A DNA stretch of 64,000 nt from Labilithrix sp. GTDB lineage: Bacteria; Myxococcota_A; Polyangia; Polyangiales; Polyangiaceae. Below, piece by piece: positions 41,772 to 50,593 of this stretch; positions within the stretch are counted from its first letter, which is position 1, and every line of letters begins with the position of its first letter. Under the pieces are notes generated by a model. It was not told the DNA's origin, did not search any database, and was given only the letters and a program-made list of their open reading frames with translations. The translations under genes were made by a program, and so were the position numbers. Location: NCBI GenBank assembly GCA_019637155.1, contig JAHBWE010000011.1, forward strand, positions 62,001-126,000, read 5' to 3'.

Positions 41772-41775
<4 letters not shown>
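40960..41775 (-). CDS. DEDDh (DnaQ-like) exonuclease with WYL-like C-terminal domain
   Basis: 271 residues, starting at GTG overlapping the thiolase stop. The exonuclease domain (about 18-190) has FVDLEMTGLD (D-x-E), AHGAWWDVAFL (Asp) and HRADADVRAL (His...Asp), so all DEDDh residues are present. Residues about 215-271 (TVVYRARARPAEPLRMMITA then RELRADRILRI) resemble a WYL domain, a module that binds nucleic acid or ligands in regulators. That combination is unusual to me. Likely role: trimming DNA or RNA 3' ends. Confidence 0.8.
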
Positions 41776-42973
<1,198 letters not shown>

Positions 42974-42974
<1 letters not shown>

Positions 42975-43852
42975 CACGGGATCACCGCCTGGCCGTCGAC
43001 CCACTTGTAGAAGCCTTCGCCGGTCTTCTTCCCGAGCTTGCCGGCGCGGACCATCGTGCGTAGGAGCGGCGGAGGACGGAACTGCTCGCCGATCTCCTTC
43101 GTGAGGTGATCGAGGATCGCGAGGCGCACGTCGAGGCCGACGAGGTCGGTGAGCTTGAGCGGGCCCATCGGGTGGCGGTAGCCGAGCTCCATTCCGCGAT
43201 CGATGTCGGCCGCGCTCGCGACGCCGGCCTCGAGCATCCGCATCGCCTCGCAGCCGAGGATGACGCCGAGGCGCGAGGTCGCGAACCCGGGCACGTCGCG
43301 GACGACGATCGGCGTCTTGCCGAGGCTCTTCACGAAGCCGAGCGAGCGCGCGAGCGTGTCCTCGCTCGTCGCGAGGCCGCGCACGACCTCGACGAGCTCC
43401 ATCACCGGCGGCGGGTTGAAGAAGTGGAGGCCGATCGTGCGCGGGGCGACCGCGAGCTTCGCGCCGAGCTCGGTGATGCTGAGCGAGGACGTGTTCGACG
43501 CGACGAGCGCGTTCTTGTCCGCGTGCGGGAGCACCTCCGAGAGGACCGCGATCTTCAGCGCCATGTCCTCCGGGATCGCCTCGATCACGACGTCCGCGCC
43601 GGCGCAAGCGTCGGCCGCGGTCGTGGCGGCGGAGAGGCGGTTGAGGGCGCCAGCCCGCACGTCGTTCGTGATCTTGCCCTTCCCGACGAGCTTCTCGAAT
43701 TGCGCCGCGATCGCGCCGACCGCCGCTTTCGCGCGGCCCTCCGCGGCGTCGAATACCCGTGTGGTGTGGCCGCTCTGGGCGGTGACCTGGGCGATTCCTT
43801 GTCCCATCGTGCCCGTCCCGAGGACGGTGACCGTGAGGCTGATCGTGCTCAT
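42974..43852 (-). CDS. 3-Hydroxybutyryl/3-hydroxyacyl-CoA dehydrogenase
   Basis: 292 residues. It oxidises 3-hydroxyacyl-CoA with NAD. The N-terminal nucleotide-binding motif reads VTVLGTGTMGQGIAQV, and the HAD signature is in LVASNTSSLSITELG, GLHFFNPPPVMELVEVVRG and VRDVPGFATSRLG. The closing KTGEGFYKWVDG is typical. It lacks an enoyl-CoA hydratase part, so it is the short form, like Hbd or PaaH. It is the first gene of the leftward unit and diverges from the REC-GGDEF gene with 48 bp between. Confidence 0.94.
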
Positions 43853-43900
43853 GACATTACTTTCTTTCTTCCAGCGGCCGCGCGACCATAGCCTAACCCC

Positions 43901-45340
43901 GTGGCGCGAGTCCTCTTGGTCGACGACAGCGCGAGCGCGCGAGCCCTCCTCGGGGTACGCCTGCGCGACAAGGGCCACGAGGTCGTCGACGTCGGGCAGG
44001 CCTCCGAGGCGGCGGAGCTCGCGCTCGAGCGGCCGCCGGACGCGGTCATCACCGATCTCTGGATGCCCGGCATCTCGGGTCTGCTCCTCTGCCGCCTCCT
44101 CCGCGCGGAGCCCGCGACGCAGCACGTGCCGGTCGTGCTCCTCACCGCGTCGGACGATCGCCGCTCACGCTTCTGGGCGCGTCACGCCGGGGCGGCCGCG
44201 TACGTCACGAAGACGGAGATCGATCGGCTCATCGACGTCCTCTCCGATCTCACGTCGTCGCCGAAGACGCGGCCGCCGCCCGCGGTCGCGCCGCCGCTCG
44301 TCACGCGCGGCAACGTGCAGGAGCGCCTCTCGCAGCTCCTCGATCAGTCGCTCTTCGAGTCGACGATCGCGGGCGAGGTCCGCGCGCTCGCGCAGAAGGC
44401 AGAGGAGCTCGAGGCGCTCTTCGAGGGGCTCGCCGCGCTCGCGTCCGACGTGTCGGGGTACCGCTGGCTCGCGCTCGCGACCGATCGCACCGCGCCGATC
44501 CAGGTGAAGTACCCGACGCGCCTGATGATCCACACCCACCCGGACCTCCGCGACGTCGCGGAGCGCGAGGCGCGCGACGCGCTCGACGTGCAGCTCCCGA
44601 CCGAACGGCGCAAGCCGGCGGAGGGGGACGCGTTCGTGATCGCCGACAAGCGTCCGGTCGAGGCGGAGTGGTCGACGCCGCCGATCCTCCTGCCGGTGCG
44701 CTTCGGCGCGCAGCAGATCGGCAAGATCGCGATGTCGCCCTCGCGGCGCGGCGCTTCGCACGACGATCGCCGCTTCGTCGCGCTCCTCGCGAACGACCTC
44801 GGCGGCCCGCTCCGCATGGCCGCCCTCGTCGCGGAGGCGAACCGCCTCGCGTCGACCGACACGCTCACCGGGCTCCTCAACCGCCGCGCGTTCGTGGAGC
44901 GGATCGAGAAGGCGCGCGAGGCGAGCGCGACGCAGCTCTTCCCGATGAGCATGCTCTTGCTCGACGTCGACCACTTCAAGAAGGTGAACGACACGCTCGG
45001 CCACGACGCCGGCGACGCGGTGCTCCAGGGCGTCGCGCGCGTGCTCTCCGCGATCGCGCGCAAGAGCGACTTCGTCGCGCGGTGGGGCGGCGAGGAGTTC
45101 GTCCTCGCGCTCTCGCAGACGGCGGAGGCGGGCGCGCGCGTCGCGGCGGAGCGCGTCCGCCGCGCGATCGCGGACGCGAAGTACGTCCTCCCGAACGGCA
45201 CCGAGCACCGCGCGACCGCCTCGGTCGGCCTCGCGAGCGCCGAGAGCGGCGACTGGCAGCTCGACGACCTCCTCGGCCGCGCCGACAAGGCCATGTACGC
45301 CGCAAAGCACCGCGGCCGGAATCGCGTGGAGACGGCGTGA
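43901..45340 (+). CDS. Response regulator with GAF-like region and GGDEF domain
   Basis: 479 residues. REC domain 1-115 with phosphoacceptor Asp52 in TDLWMPG; a middle part (about 150-315) with a GAF-like arrangement (ALFEGLAALASDV, PILLPVRFGAQQIGKIAMSPS, LVALLANDL-type helices); then GGDEF (about 318-475) with active motif GGEEF at 396-400 and I-site RKSD at 387-390. Predicted to make cyclic di-GMP. It lacks an adjacent kinase. Two GGDEF regulators lie in this window (the other at 7796), and no EAL or HD-GYP protein. Confidence 0.9.
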   Translation: MARVLLVDDSASARALLGVRLRDKGHEVVDVGQASEAAELALERPPDAVITDLWMPGISGLLLCRLLRAEPATQHVPVVLLTASDDRRSRFWARHAGAAAYVTKTEIDRLIDVLSDLTSSPKTRPPPAVAPPLVTRGNVQERLSQLLDQSLFESTIAGEVRALAQKAEELEALFEGLAALASDVSGYRWLALATDRTAPIQVKYPTRLMIHTHPDLRDVAEREARDALDVQLPTERRKPAEGDAFVIADKRPVEAEWSTPPILLPVRFGAQQIGKIAMSPSRRGASHDDRRFVALLANDLGGPLRMAALVAEANRLASTDTLTGLLNRRAFVERIEKAREASATQLFPMSMLLLDVDHFKKVNDTLGHDAGDAVLQGVARVLSAIARKSDFVARWGGEEFVLALSQTAEAGARVAAERVRRAIADAKYVLPNGTEHRATASVGLASAESGDWQLDDLLGRADKAMYAAKHRGRNRVETA

Positions 45341-45356
45341 TCGGCCGCGTGACGCG

Positions 45357-45752
45357 TCACTCCGTCCAGATTTCGCCCTTGGCGCCGTCGATGGTGACGA
45401 GGGAGCCCTTCGCGAGGACGAGGTCTTCGGAGCCGCCCATCGAGTCGCGGAGGATCGTGAGGCTGCCGCCGCTCGTGTAGTCGACGCGGAGCTGGGAGCA
45501 GCTCGCGATGCAGGGCTTGCCGAGGCTCCGCGCGACGATGGCGGCGTCTCCGGTGATGCCGCCGCGCGTGGTCAGGATGCCGGCGGCGGCCTTCATGCCG
45601 GGGACGTCCTCCGGCGTCGTCTCGATGCGCACGAAGATGACCGGCTTGCCCTCGCTCGCGAGCGCGACCGCGTCTTGCGAGTGGAAGACGATCTGCCCCG
45701 TCGCCGTGCCCGGGCTCGCGCCCATGCCGCGCGCTACCAGCTCCTTCGGCAT
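45357..45752 (-). CDS. Stand-alone PEP-utilizer swivelling domain, catalytic His replaced by Asp
   Basis: 131 residues. The whole protein matches the phosphohistidine (swivelling) domain of PPDK and PEP synthase: GMGASPGTATGQIVF, TTPEDVPGMKAAAGILTTRGG, AIVARSLGKPC and SGGSLTILRDS. The catalytic His in the motif GGMTSHAAVVAR is Asp69 here (GGITGDAAIVAR; codon GAC read directly). No ATP-grasp or PEP-binding domain is near. It therefore cannot relay phosphate in the usual way, and a binding or sensing role is inferred. It is 1 bp from the zinc-ribbon membrane gene, which is upstream in the same unit. Confidence 0.85.
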   Translation of the reverse strand: MPKELVARGMGASPGTATGQIVFHSQDAVALASEGKPVIFVRIETTPEDVPGMKAAAGILTTRGGITGDAAIVARSLGKPCIASCSQLRVDYTSGGSLTILRDSMGGSEDLVLAKGSLVTIDGAKGEIWTE

Positions 45753-45753
45753 G

Positions 45754-46581
45754 TCAGCTCTCCGCCTCTTCCGCTGCTTCCAGCTTCTTCGACGACGTCC
45801 GGTCCTCGTCGTCGTCGTCGTCGTCTTCTTCCTCCTGGACGTCGGTCGGCTGGAGGTGGACCAGCGAGTTGCCGCACTTGCACTTCTTCGGGACGTGGCG
45901 CTTCGCGTAGACGCGCTCGCAGCGCGGGCACACGCGCGCGTCGGGCTCGTAGCTGATCGTCTTGCCCGTCTGCGCGCAGCGCTTGCCGACGACCTGGAGC
46001 GGCTCGAGATCGAGCTTCTGCCCCGCGTGCTCCGGCGCGGAGGGGAGCTTCTCGAGCGTCTCCTCCGGGACGTCGACGCGACGCGGGACCCGATCCTGCG
46101 CCTCGCGGATGATCCAGCCCACCGCCTCGGGGTGCGCCTTCACCGAGACCTTGAAGGTCCAGTCGACGTTGGACTCGTCGCGACCCGCGACGACGAGCGA
46201 GAGCGAGCCGGCCTCGAACGTGATCTTGTCGATCCCCCACCACGGCATGCGGCGGAGATCGCCCTTCTCGACCGAGATGCCGGGCGCGCCGACGCGGACG
46301 GGGTTCTCCGCGCTCGTGCCGAGCCAGATCGTCGCGCCCATCAGCACGGCGCCGGCCGCGATGACGTACGACGGGATCGCCTTCGTCGCGTCGTCGTTGA
46401 AGCTCTGACCGTAGAAGTAGGCATAGAGGCCGGCGCCGAGCGCGAGCGCCGCGATCGCGCCGAGGCCCTTCACGAGCGCGGGGCTCGTCGACGACTGCGA
46501 GACGAAGCGACGCTCTTGCCGCTTCGTCCCGCCGCGCTTGTCCTTCTTCGAGGTCTTCCCGGTCTTCTTCTTGGTCGCCAT
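45754..46581 (-). CDS. Two-pass membrane protein with C-terminal zinc ribbon
   Basis: 275 residues: a Lys-rich N-terminus, two membrane helices (about 36-57 and 70-87), a domain of PH-like beta pattern (VRVGAPGISVEKGDLRRMPWWGIDKITFEAGSL) and a zinc-ribbon-like part with CAQTG, CPRC and CKCG cysteines. It ends in an acidic stretch of Glu/Asp (EEEDDDDDDED). The zinc-ribbon fold could bind protein or nucleic acid at the membrane. Function unknown; position 1 bp before the swivelling-domain gene suggests co-translation. Confidence 0.75.
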   Translation of the reverse strand: MATKKKTGKTSKKDKRGGTKRQERRFVSQSSTSPALVKGLGAIAALALGAGLYAYFYGQSFNDDATKAIPSYVIAAGAVLMGATIWLGTSAENPVRVGAPGISVEKGDLRRMPWWGIDKITFEAGSLSLVVAGRDESNVDWTFKVSVKAHPEAVGWIIREAQDRVPRRVDVPEETLEKLPSAPEHAGQKLDLEPLQVVGKRCAQTGKTISYEPDARVCPRCERVYAKRHVPKKCKCGNSLVHLQPTDVQEEEDDDDDDEDRTSSKKLEAAEEAES

Positions 46582-46623
46582 TCTCGTCGCTCGATGCGTC
46601 TTAGCCGGCCTCGTCCTCCGCCG

Positions 46624-47250
46624 CTACTTCGACAGGAGCGCGAGAGCCTCCTTCACGAGGTCGGTGAGCGCGGCGCCCTCCGCGATCCGCGGCGCGAGCT
46701 GCTCCACCGCGCGATCGGCCTCGCTCTGCTTGTAGCCCATGTTCACGAGCGCCCGCGCGAGGACGTCGCCGTGGCTCGACGCCGGCGGCGCCGCTGCGGC
46801 GGCCTGGCCCTTCGCTCCGGCCTTCGCCGGCGGCGCGGCGTGGAGGATCGAGAGCTTGTCCTTCAGCTCGAGGAGGAGGCGCTCCGCCGTCTTCTTCCCG
46901 ATGCCGCTGATGGAGGTGAGCTTGCCGAGCTGCTTCTGCGCGATCGCCTGTCCGAGCTCGTGCGCGGGGAGCGCGGAGAGGACCGAGATCGCCGTCTTCG
47001 GCCCGACGCTGCTCACGCCGATGAGGGTGCGGAACGCGACGCGGTCGCCCTCCGAGGCGAACCCGAAGAGCGAGAAGACGTCCTCGCGCACGTGGGTGTG
47101 GACGAAGAGCGTCACGCGCCCGTCCGCGTCGGCCGCCGCGCGCCCGATCGTGCCGAGCGGCGTCACGAGCTCGTAGCCGACGCCGTTCACGTCGATGACG
47201 GTCGTGCCGTCGTCCTCCTCGATCACCTTGCCGGTCAGGCGGCCGATCAT
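46624..47250 (-). CDS. ruvA: Holliday junction branch migration protein RuvA
   Basis: 208 residues, normal length. RuvA forms a tetramer on four-way junctions and works with the RuvB motor. Typical parts: MIGRLTGKVIEEDDGTTVIDVNGVGYEL at the N-terminus, HTHVREDVFSLFGF, the helix-hairpin-helix pairs LIGVSSVGPKTAISVLS and LTSISGIGKKTAERLLLELKDKL, then the flexible Ala-rich linker and the C-terminal domain III (ALVNMGYKQSEADRAV). ruvB and ruvC are not in the window. Confidence 0.97.
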   Translation of the reverse strand: MIGRLTGKVIEEDDGTTVIDVNGVGYELVTPLGTIGRAAADADGRVTLFVHTHVREDVFSLFGFASEGDRVAFRTLIGVSSVGPKTAISVLSALPAHELGQAIAQKQLGKLTSISGIGKKTAERLLLELKDKLSILHAAPPAKAGAKGQAAAAAPPASSHGDVLARALVNMGYKQSEADRAVEQLAPRIAEGAALTDLVKEALALLSK

Positions 47251-47267
47251 GCCGGCGCGACCATACT

Positions 47268-48584
47268 CTAGTTTCGGCGACGGCGACGGCGGAGCGACAC
47301 GCCGAGGAAGCCGAGCGCGACCGCGAGCCACGCCGGCGAGGCGCGCCCCGTCGTCGTCGTGCAGCCGCCGTCGTCGCCGTTCGCGCGCCGGATCGCCTCC
47401 GAGCGCGGCGCGGTCCCCGCCCCGTCGCACCCGTCGAAGATCGGGCACTGCGGCTCCCCGATCTCGGCGGTGACCTGGCGCTGGCGCGTGAGCGGCGACT
47501 GATCGGCCGTCGCGCGGAGGAGGAGGTCGTGATCGAGCGCGGCGCGGGAGAGGTCCGCGCGCATGCGCGTCACGCGCTCGGCGCCGGGCACGATGCCGGC
47601 GAAGAGGACCTCGAGATCGGCGCTCCGCGCCTCCGCCTCCTGCGCCTCCGGATCGAGCGCGCCGGCGTCGCTGACGGGGAGGTAGCTCCGCTCGTACCGC
47701 ATCTGGTCGTCGATGAGCGTGCGCGGCAGCTGGGTGGAGCTCTCGACCTCCCAGACCCGGCCCCCGCCGTCCGCCGTCTTCTTCGCGCGGAGGTCGGTGT
47801 AGTTGCTCTTGCTCTCCGCCCAGCTCCACACGAGCTCGTTCGCCTCGATGACGAACGAGCCGAAGTTCTGCGGCTCGTAGCGGCCCTCGGCGACGACCCA
47901 GAGCGTGATGCCGACGTTCGCGCCGGCGCCGGCCGCGACCATGCGGAGCGGCAGCGCGACGTTCGCGCCCTTCGTCGTCACGCGCACCGGACGCATGTCC
48001 TGGACGCCCTTCCCGGGCACGAGCTTGAGCGCGAGGAAGTTGAAGTGCTCGCCCTGGTACGCCGCGACGACGGGCTTCACGTCGTCCGGCAGCGCGTACC
48101 TGTTCTGCGCGAGCCAGTCGATGAGCGCGTTCGGATCCGTCGCCTTCAGCTGCACGGTGTCGTAGGGACCCACGACCTCGCGCTTCAACACCTCGACGCC
48201 GCCGTTCCCGGCCTGGTCCGGAGACGCGGATGCGCGCGCGGCTCGCGAGCAGCCCGAAGGGCGCGGCGGGCAGTTCGTCGGCGGCGGCAGGATGACGGTC
48301 TGCGTGTTGCTGTCGAGCGTCGCGAACAGCGCGTCCGACGAGACGCCGACCTCGATCTGGCCCGCGAACGGCAGCACCCACGCGAAGCTCTCCGGCGCGC
48401 CCTGGTAGCGGATCTGATCGTAGAGCGTGGACTGGTCGCGCGACACGGCGAACACCATGCGGTGATCCGTCACCACCGTGGGCGTCTCCGGCGGAGCGAA
48501 GCAGCCGCCGCACGCCTCCGCGGGGCGCTCGCCGGCGAGCAGGATGGCGGCGGCGAGACCTGCGACGAGCACGACGTGTTTCAT
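47268..48584 (-). CDS. DUF2330 protein with MYXO-CTERM-like tail
   Basis: 438 residues. Signal peptide then CGGCFAPPETPTVVTDHRMV, the family hallmark, and STLYDQIRYQG, SFAWVLP and LPDDVKPVVAAYQGEHFNFLALKLVPGKGVQDMRPVRVT further on. The C-terminus has GDDGGC, a hydrophobic stretch (PAWLAVALGFLGVSL) and RRRRRRN: the MYXO-CTERM sorting layout, which anchors proteins at the surface in myxobacteria. Its exact function is unknown. A paralogue is two genes away. It lies 17 bp before ruvA in the same direction. Confidence 0.85.
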   Translation of the reverse strand: MKHVVLVAGLAAAILLAGERPAEACGGCFAPPETPTVVTDHRMVFAVSRDQSTLYDQIRYQGAPESFAWVLPFAGQIEVGVSSDALFATLDSNTQTVILPPPTNCPPRPSGCSRAARASASPDQAGNGGVEVLKREVVGPYDTVQLKATDPNALIDWLAQNRYALPDDVKPVVAAYQGEHFNFLALKLVPGKGVQDMRPVRVTTKGANVALPLRMVAAGAGANVGITLWVVAEGRYEPQNFGSFVIEANELVWSWAESKSNYTDLRAKKTADGGGRVWEVESSTQLPRTLIDDQMRYERSYLPVSDAGALDPEAQEAEARSADLEVLFAGIVPGAERVTRMRADLSRAALDHDLLLRATADQSPLTRQRQVTAEIGEPQCPIFDGCDGAGTAPRSEAIRRANGDDGGCTTTTGRASPAWLAVALGFLGVSLRRRRRRN

Positions 48585-48596
48585 GAACCCTCCCTT

Positions 48597-49085
48597 TCAG
48601 TCGTCCTTCGCGCCTTGCGCGATCCAGCGTCGAACGGTGTCCCGCGCGGCGACGTCGAGCGGCTCTTCTCCGCGCGGCATCGAGTCTCCGCACGTTCCAT
48701 CCTTGCACTGTGCGTCGAGGACGCAATGGCTCCCATCCATCTTCCGCATCAGGTAGCTGCTCCGCGGGTCGCCCGGCTTCACGAACGGCATCGACGGGAG
48801 CTGGCCCGAGGCCACGTCGACGAGCCCGGCGCGGATCGTCGACGCGTTCTCACCGCCGAGGAACACGCCGTTCGGATCGCCCGCCGTCGATCCGTGGCAC
48901 GTGCTGAACGCGCAGCTGTTCGCGAAGATCGGCTTCACGTCGTTCTTCAGGCTGACGGGGACGTTCGGATCGAACGACGCGGGAGGCGTGTAGTCCCTGC
49001 ACTGCTCCTCGCCCGGACAGCCGGGCGCGGCGGCGAGCGTCGTGGAGAGGAGAAGGAAGGACGCGAGCGAAGACCAGAGACGCAT
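48597..49085 (-). CDS. Lipoprotein with CX4CH heme-type motif
   Basis: 162 residues with a signal peptide and Cys-containing lipobox AAAPGC. It has CAFSTCHGS (CX4CH) about residue 58, preceded by NDVKPIFANS, which matches the start of Planctomycete-type cytochrome c units. A second Cys-rich part follows (HCVLDAQCKDGTCGDS), and the end reads AARDTVRRWIAQGA, a usual feature of these units (WIxxGA). It lies between the two DUF2330 genes (4 and 12 bp spacing) and belongs with them. Confidence 0.78.
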   Translation of the reverse strand: MRLWSSLASFLLLSTTLAAAPGCPGEEQCRDYTPPASFDPNVPVSLKNDVKPIFANSCAFSTCHGSTAGDPNGVFLGGENASTIRAGLVDVASGQLPSMPFVKPGDPRSSYLMRKMDGSHCVLDAQCKDGTCGDSMPRGEEPLDVAARDTVRRWIAQGAKDD

Positions 49086-49089
49086 GCGA

Positions 49090-50499
49090 CTACGAGCGGC
49101 GGCGCCTCCGCACGGCGCGGCCCATCACGACGGCGAGGAAGCCGAGCGCGACGCTCACGCTCGCGTTCACGCGCGACGTCGCCGCGCGGCAGGTGAACGT
49201 ACCGTCGGTCTCGTTGCCGCTCGACTTCGCGATCGCCTCGTCGCGCGGGAGCTGCTCGCCGGTCGCGTCGCAGCCGCGGAAGACGGGGCAGAGCGGCTGA
49301 CCGTTCTCGAGCTTCGGCTGGCGCGTGCGCGGCACCTCGGTCTGATCGGACGACGCGCCGACGGTGAGGTCGTTCGCGAGCGCGGCGCGGGTGAGGTCGG
49401 CGCGGAGGCGCGTGACGTGGAGCGTCCCTCCCGTGAGGCCGGCCTCGAGCACGTCGTAGTCCTCGTCCTCGACCTGGGCCGCCGTCTTCTCGATCGCGCC
49501 GGTCTGCTCGTCCTTGACCTCGAGGTAGTCGCCGCCGGCGCCGAACGCGCCGCCGCCGATCGCCGCGGAGCGCGCCGCGCTCGCGATCTGGGCGCGGAAC
49601 GTCGCGATCGAGCTCTCGACCTCCCAGACCTTGCCTTCACCTGCCGTCGTCCTCTCTGCGCGGAGGTCGCGGTAGTTGCTCGTGCCGGTGGTCCAGTCCC
49701 AGGTGATCTCCTCGTCGCGGATGACGAAGGACTCGAAGTTGGTCGTCTGGAAGCGGCCGTTGCTCACGACCCAGAGCGTGATGCCGACGTTCGCGCCGGT
49801 GCCCGCCGCGACCATGCGGAGCGGGAGCGCGACGTTCGAGCCCGGCGTCGTGACGCGGACCGGGCGCATCGACTGCACGCCCTCGCCGGGCCGGAGCCGC
49901 AGCGCGAGGAAGTTGAAATGCTCTTTCGTGTACTGTGCAATGATCGGCTTGATGTCGTCGGGGACGACGTACTTGTTCGCGGCGAGCCAATCGAGCACCG
50001 CGGCGGTGTCGTTCTCCGTCGTCGGCTGGAGCTGCACGGTCTGGTAGGGACCGACGACCTCCTCCTTGATGACGGAGACGCCGCCGTCGAGGCTGCCGCC
50101 GGAGAGGCCCCCGCTGCTCGAGCCCGAGCCCGCGCTGTCCAGGTCGCGCGTGCACTCGGCGGGGGGCCGCGGGCAGTTTCGCGGCGGCTCCTGGATGACG
50201 AGCGACGTGAGCGTGTCGAGCCCGTTGAAGAGCGAGTCCGCGCTGATGCCGACCACGGCCGCGCCGCCCTGCGTGATGGGGAGGATCCACGCGAACTCGC
50301 TCGGCGAGCCCTGATAGCGGATCTGGTCGTAGAGGGTCGACTGCTGCGCGGAGACCGTCATCACCATGCGATGGTCGGTGACGATCGACGCTTGCTCGCC
50401 CTGCGGAGGGAAGCAGCCGCCGCAGGCTTCGGCGGGCGGCGTGTACGCGAGCATGGACACGGCGACGGCGGCGCAAGGAGCGAGGAGACGCAGGCGCAT
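49090..50499 (-). CDS. DUF2330 protein with MYXO-CTERM-like tail, paralogue
   Basis: 469 residues, clearly paralogous to the gene at 47268: CGGCFPPQGEQASIVTDHRMVMTVS, STLYDQIRYQGSPSEFAWILP, VVPDDIKPIIAQYTKEHFNFLALRL and TRLRADLTRAALANDLTV. It ends in SVALGFLAVVMGRAVRRRRRS. The start ATG at 50499 has GGAGG five bases upstream on the minus strand, and an exact copy of the 16S rRNA 3' end lies just before that. A TTGCA-N3-TACAC element is inside the gene at 49928-49940 (minus strand). Confidence 0.85.
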   Translation of the reverse strand: MRLRLLAPCAAVAVSMLAYTPPAEACGGCFPPQGEQASIVTDHRMVMTVSAQQSTLYDQIRYQGSPSEFAWILPITQGGAAVVGISADSLFNGLDTLTSLVIQEPPRNCPRPPAECTRDLDSAGSGSSSGGLSGGSLDGGVSVIKEEVVGPYQTVQLQPTTENDTAAVLDWLAANKYVVPDDIKPIIAQYTKEHFNFLALRLRPGEGVQSMRPVRVTTPGSNVALPLRMVAAGTGANVGITLWVVSNGRFQTTNFESFVIRDEEITWDWTTGTSNYRDLRAERTTAGEGKVWEVESSIATFRAQIASAARSAAIGGGAFGAGGDYLEVKDEQTGAIEKTAAQVEDEDYDVLEAGLTGGTLHVTRLRADLTRAALANDLTVGASSDQTEVPRTRQPKLENGQPLCPVFRGCDATGEQLPRDEAIAKSSGNETDGTFTCRAATSRVNASVSVALGFLAVVMGRAVRRRRRS

Positions 50500-50504
50500 G
50501 GAGC

Positions 50505-50524
50505 CCTCCGAAGGAGGTGATCCA
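50505..50524 (-). promoter_or_regulatory. 16S 3'-end mimic next to Shine-Dalgarno of DUF2330 gene
   Basis: On the minus strand 50524-50511 reads TGGATCACCTCCTT, the same as the 3' terminal bases of bacterial 16S rRNA. The Shine-Dalgarno GGAGG follows at 50509-50505. CCTCC (50517-50513) can pair with GGAGG, forming a 5-bp hairpin with loop TTC that would hide the ribosome-binding site. A translational control role is inferred. Confidence 0.5.
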
Positions 50525-50593
50525 TAGCATGCGAGGGCGCGGATGAGTTTTCTTGCCCGCCGCCGACGGCCCGGGGTAGAACCGCCGCACTTT

